Assembly (NCBI GenBank): GCA_035546355.1
Contig: DATKEH010000228.1
Span: 1-7,288 of the forward strand
Source: DATKEH01 sp035546355
GTDB lineage: Bacteria; Acidobacteriota; Thermoanaerobaculia; Multivoradales; JAIOJS01
Length of the DNA: 7,288 nucleotides
Direction: 5' to 3'
Both the position numbers and the translations under genes were made by a program. The notes under the pieces were generated by a model that ran no database searches, had not been told where the DNA came from, and saw only the letters and a list, made by a program, of their open reading frames with translations. Each line of letters begins with the position of its first letter. Position 1 is the stretch's first letter. Shown one piece after another: positions 6,112 to 7,288 of the stretch.

Positions 6112-7014
6112 GTGCCGCTCGCCGTCCGCACCCTCGTCCACGCCACCGATTTCTCCCCGGCTTCCGAGCAGGCGTTCGACTGGGCGCTGCTGTTCGCGCA
6201 GCGATACGGGGCCGAGCTGCACATGCTGCATGCGGTGGTGCTGCGCGGCGAGAGCTCACGCCACCCCGACTTCGAGGAGCCCGAGGAGCTGTTGCGGCGC
6301 CTGGAGCGTCTCGCCCGCGCCGACATGAGCCGTCTGCTGTCCGCCGGTCGGCCCGCGGCCCCGGTTGTCCGCGAGGTGGTACGCCGCGGCTTCTACGCCG
6401 GCGAGGTGATCCTCGACTACGTCACCGAGGTCGCCGCCGACCTGGTGGTCATGGGCACCGCCGGCTGGCGGGGCGCCAGGAGGATGGCGCTCGGCAGCGT
6501 CGCCGAAGAAGTCGTCCGCCACGCTCCCTGTCCGGTGCTCGCCCTGCGGCATCTGGAGTCTCCGGTCGAGCTCCACGGCTTGCGGCGGATCCTGGTGCCG
6601 GTGGACTTCTCGGCGGATTCGCGCGCCGCGCTGGCCGCCGCCGCGGAGCTGGCGCGGACCTGGGGCAGCGAGCTGCTGCTGCTGCACGTCGTCGAGGAGC
6701 GGGCACGGCCGGACTTCTACACCCCGCTGCGGATCTTCGAGGCCGATCAGGAGGCGCTCACGACGCGCACCACCGACGAGCTGGAGGCGCTGCTGCCGGA
6801 TCGACGGGCCGGCGACGCCAGCCAGGTGCGCTTCGGCCGCCCGGCCACCGAGATCGCCGCCGCCGCCGCCGACTCGCGCGCCGACCTGGTGGTGATGGCG
6901 TCGCACGGTCTCACCGGAGTCAGGCGCGCCCTCTTCGGCAGCACCGTCGAGGCGGTGCTGCGCCGGGTGGAGTGCCCGGTCCTGGTGGTGAAAGGGGAGG
7001 CGCCGGCGGAGTAG
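6112..7014 (+). CDS. Tandem-domain universal stress protein (UspA family)
   Basis: The 300-residue product contains two UspA domains in tandem, about 1-147 and 157-295, a common architecture for ATP-binding cytoplasmic stress proteins. Each domain opens with the family strand and DFS motif (TLVHATDFSPAS and ILVPVDFSADS). Domain 1 has the full ATP motif G-x2-G-x9-G-S at 115-129 (GTAGWRGARRMALGS). Domain 2 has ASHGLTGVRRALFGS (263-277), with Ala for the first Gly as in many homologues. Each ends with a CPVL strand (140-143 and 288-291). The GTG at 6112 is chosen because the first beta strand starts at once and the promoter sits 6 nt upstream. It appears to be a separate unit from the ligase cluster. 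Family members support survival under starvation or redox stress; what this one senses or binds beyond ATP is not visible. Confidence 0.93.
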   Translation: MPLAVRTLVHATDFSPASEQAFDWALLFAQRYGAELHMLHAVVLRGESSRHPDFEEPEELLRRLERLARADMSRLLSAGRPAAPVVREVVRRGFYAGEVILDYVTEVAADLVVMGTAGWRGARRMALGSVAEEVVRHAPCPVLALRHLESPVELHGLRRILVPVDFSADSRAALAAAAELARTWGSELLLLHVVEERARPDFYTPLRIFEADQEALTTRTTDELEALLPDRRAGDASQVRFGRPATEIAAAAADSRADLVVMASHGLTGVRRALFGSTVEAVLRRVECPVLVVKGEAPAE

Positions 7015-7021
7015 GGCGCAT

Positions 7022-7045
7022 CGGCGGATTGCCACATTCCCGCCG
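7022..7045 (+). terminator. Weak hairpin after the stress protein gene
   Basis: CGGCGG (7022-7027) and CCGCCG (7040-7045) form a 6-bp stem with a 12-nt loop, 7 bp after the stop codon. No T-run follows, so it is a poor intrinsic terminator. It may act as an mRNA 3'-end stabiliser, assist Rho-dependent termination, or be fortuitous. Confidence 0.3.
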
Positions 7046-7066
7046 TGACAGAGCCACGATCGCGGG

Positions 7067-7140
7067 CTAGCCTGCTCGTTCATGACGGTTCGTAGCGAGG
7101 GCGCGGCTGCAGTAGGAGCGTCATGAAGGATGCAGGCTAG
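7067..7140. repeat. Long imperfect inverted repeat in the 3' intergenic region
   Basis: The outer arms CTAGCCTGC (7067-7075) and GCAGGCTAG (7132-7140) are perfectly complementary over 9 bp. After a 3x4-nt internal loop the inner arms TTCATGACG (7079-7087) and CGTCATGAA (7119-7127) pair perfectly over another 9 bp. The terminal loop is 31 nt. Eighteen paired positions in two perfect blocks are unlikely by chance. There is no T-tract and no attC-type core (RYYYAAC/GTTRRRY). The right outer arm can alternatively pair with CCTGC at 7159-7163, so two mutually exclusive folds are possible. Candidate roles are a structured RNA, an operator, a mobile-element end or insertion target, or a leader switch for a gene beyond the right edge. 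Confidence 0.7.
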
Positions 7141-7149
7141 ATTGGAATC
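7138..7149 (+). promoter_or_regulatory. -10-like TAGATT upstream of the terminal structured segment
   Basis: TAGATT (7138-7143) is embedded in GCAGGCTAGA (7132-7141), a 10-mer identical to 4771-4780, which overlaps the -10 of the second ATP-grasp gene. Transcription would start near 7150, where an ATG also lies with the same 6-nt spacing as in the stress protein gene. No -35 is seen, and the motif overlaps the right arm of the inverted repeat. Confidence 0.3.
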
Positions 7150-7288
7150 ATGTCGCGTCCTGCTCAGCTGTACCAGCCCAGCGGGTGTGAGTCCCGCTAC
7201 GGTAAGCAAGCCGGTGCGCCGTATAGCAGGCTCCGGGCGTGGGGAGAGATCCCCCCGTCTGAGCGGAGCGTCGAGAGCCCTCTGGTGG
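7150..7288 (+). ncRNA. Candidate structured RNA, 5' part, running off the window
   Basis: Several local helices can be drawn. AGCGGG/CCCGCT (7180-7185 with 7193-7198) encloses the loop UGUGAGU. CCGG at 7211-7214 pairs with CCGG at 7233-7236. An extended hairpin at 7236-7259 has GGGGA/UCCCC (7241-7245 with 7250-7254) capped by the GNRA tetraloop GAGA. CCAG (7173-7176) can pair with CUGG (7282-7285) to close a multi-branch junction. The last two assignments compete slightly at 7236. Such helices with a GNRA cap recall large ribozymes such as domain I of a group II intron. However, no GUGYG intron start lies upstream of the first helix, and no maturase or domain V is in the window. The DNA also reads as an open frame from ATG 7150 to the edge (MSRPAQLYQPSGC...), with lower GC at third positions than the neighbours. 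I cannot name the RNA. Confidence 0.35.

Noticed and set aside
7067..7140. Integron attC site
   Set aside because: The inverted repeat is long enough, but no RYYYAAC/GTTRRRY core sites flank it and there are no gene cassettes nearby.
7173..7236. Cobalamin riboswitch: CGCUACGGUAAGC resembles the conserved CGCAACUGUAAGC box
   Set aside because: The preceding GGGAA/P3 element, the CUGCCCC segment and the B12-box sequence (AGCCAGGAUACC-like) are absent, so the match is probably chance.

Overview
The window is very GC-rich, with strongly GC-biased third codon positions, and comes from a bacterial chromosome. The gene content and a recurring TAGAAT/TAGATT -10 motif set close to start codons would suit a high-GC Acidobacteriota- or Myxococcota-like genome, but this is only a guess: no marker gene is present. 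I see no tRNA, rRNA, CRISPR array or transposase.

Left part, minus strand: a nearly complete UDP-glucose 6-dehydrogenase (ugd, cut by the left window edge) lies downstream of an ATP-grasp ligase of the carnosine-synthase/L-amino-acid-ligase type. A 70-bp divergent intergenic region (2558-2627) with a perfect 8-bp-stem hairpin separates this ligase from the plus-strand genes.

Centre, plus strand: an S51 peptidase/cyanophycinase-like protein (type 1 glutamine-amidotransferase fold) overlaps by ATGA a two-domain enterochelin-esterase-like alpha/beta hydrolase. After a 97-bp gap with its own promoter and a strong Shine-Dalgarno sequence comes a second, unrelated RimK-like ATP-grasp protein. Two ATP-dependent carboxylate-amine ligases around two serine hydrolases is the most distinctive content of the window. 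It looks like an uncharacterised make-and-cleave pathway for a small amide, peptide or ester conjugate; the substrate cannot be read from the sequence.

Right part: a tandem-domain universal stress protein, apparently translated from a leaderless mRNA, is followed by 274 bp without a convincing gene. That stretch holds a weak hairpin after the stop, a long imperfect inverted repeat (7067-7140), and a segment running to the window edge that folds into several helices, including one capped by a GAGA (GNRA) tetraloop. It may be the 5' part of a structured RNA such as a ribozyme, intron or leader, but its identity is unresolved.
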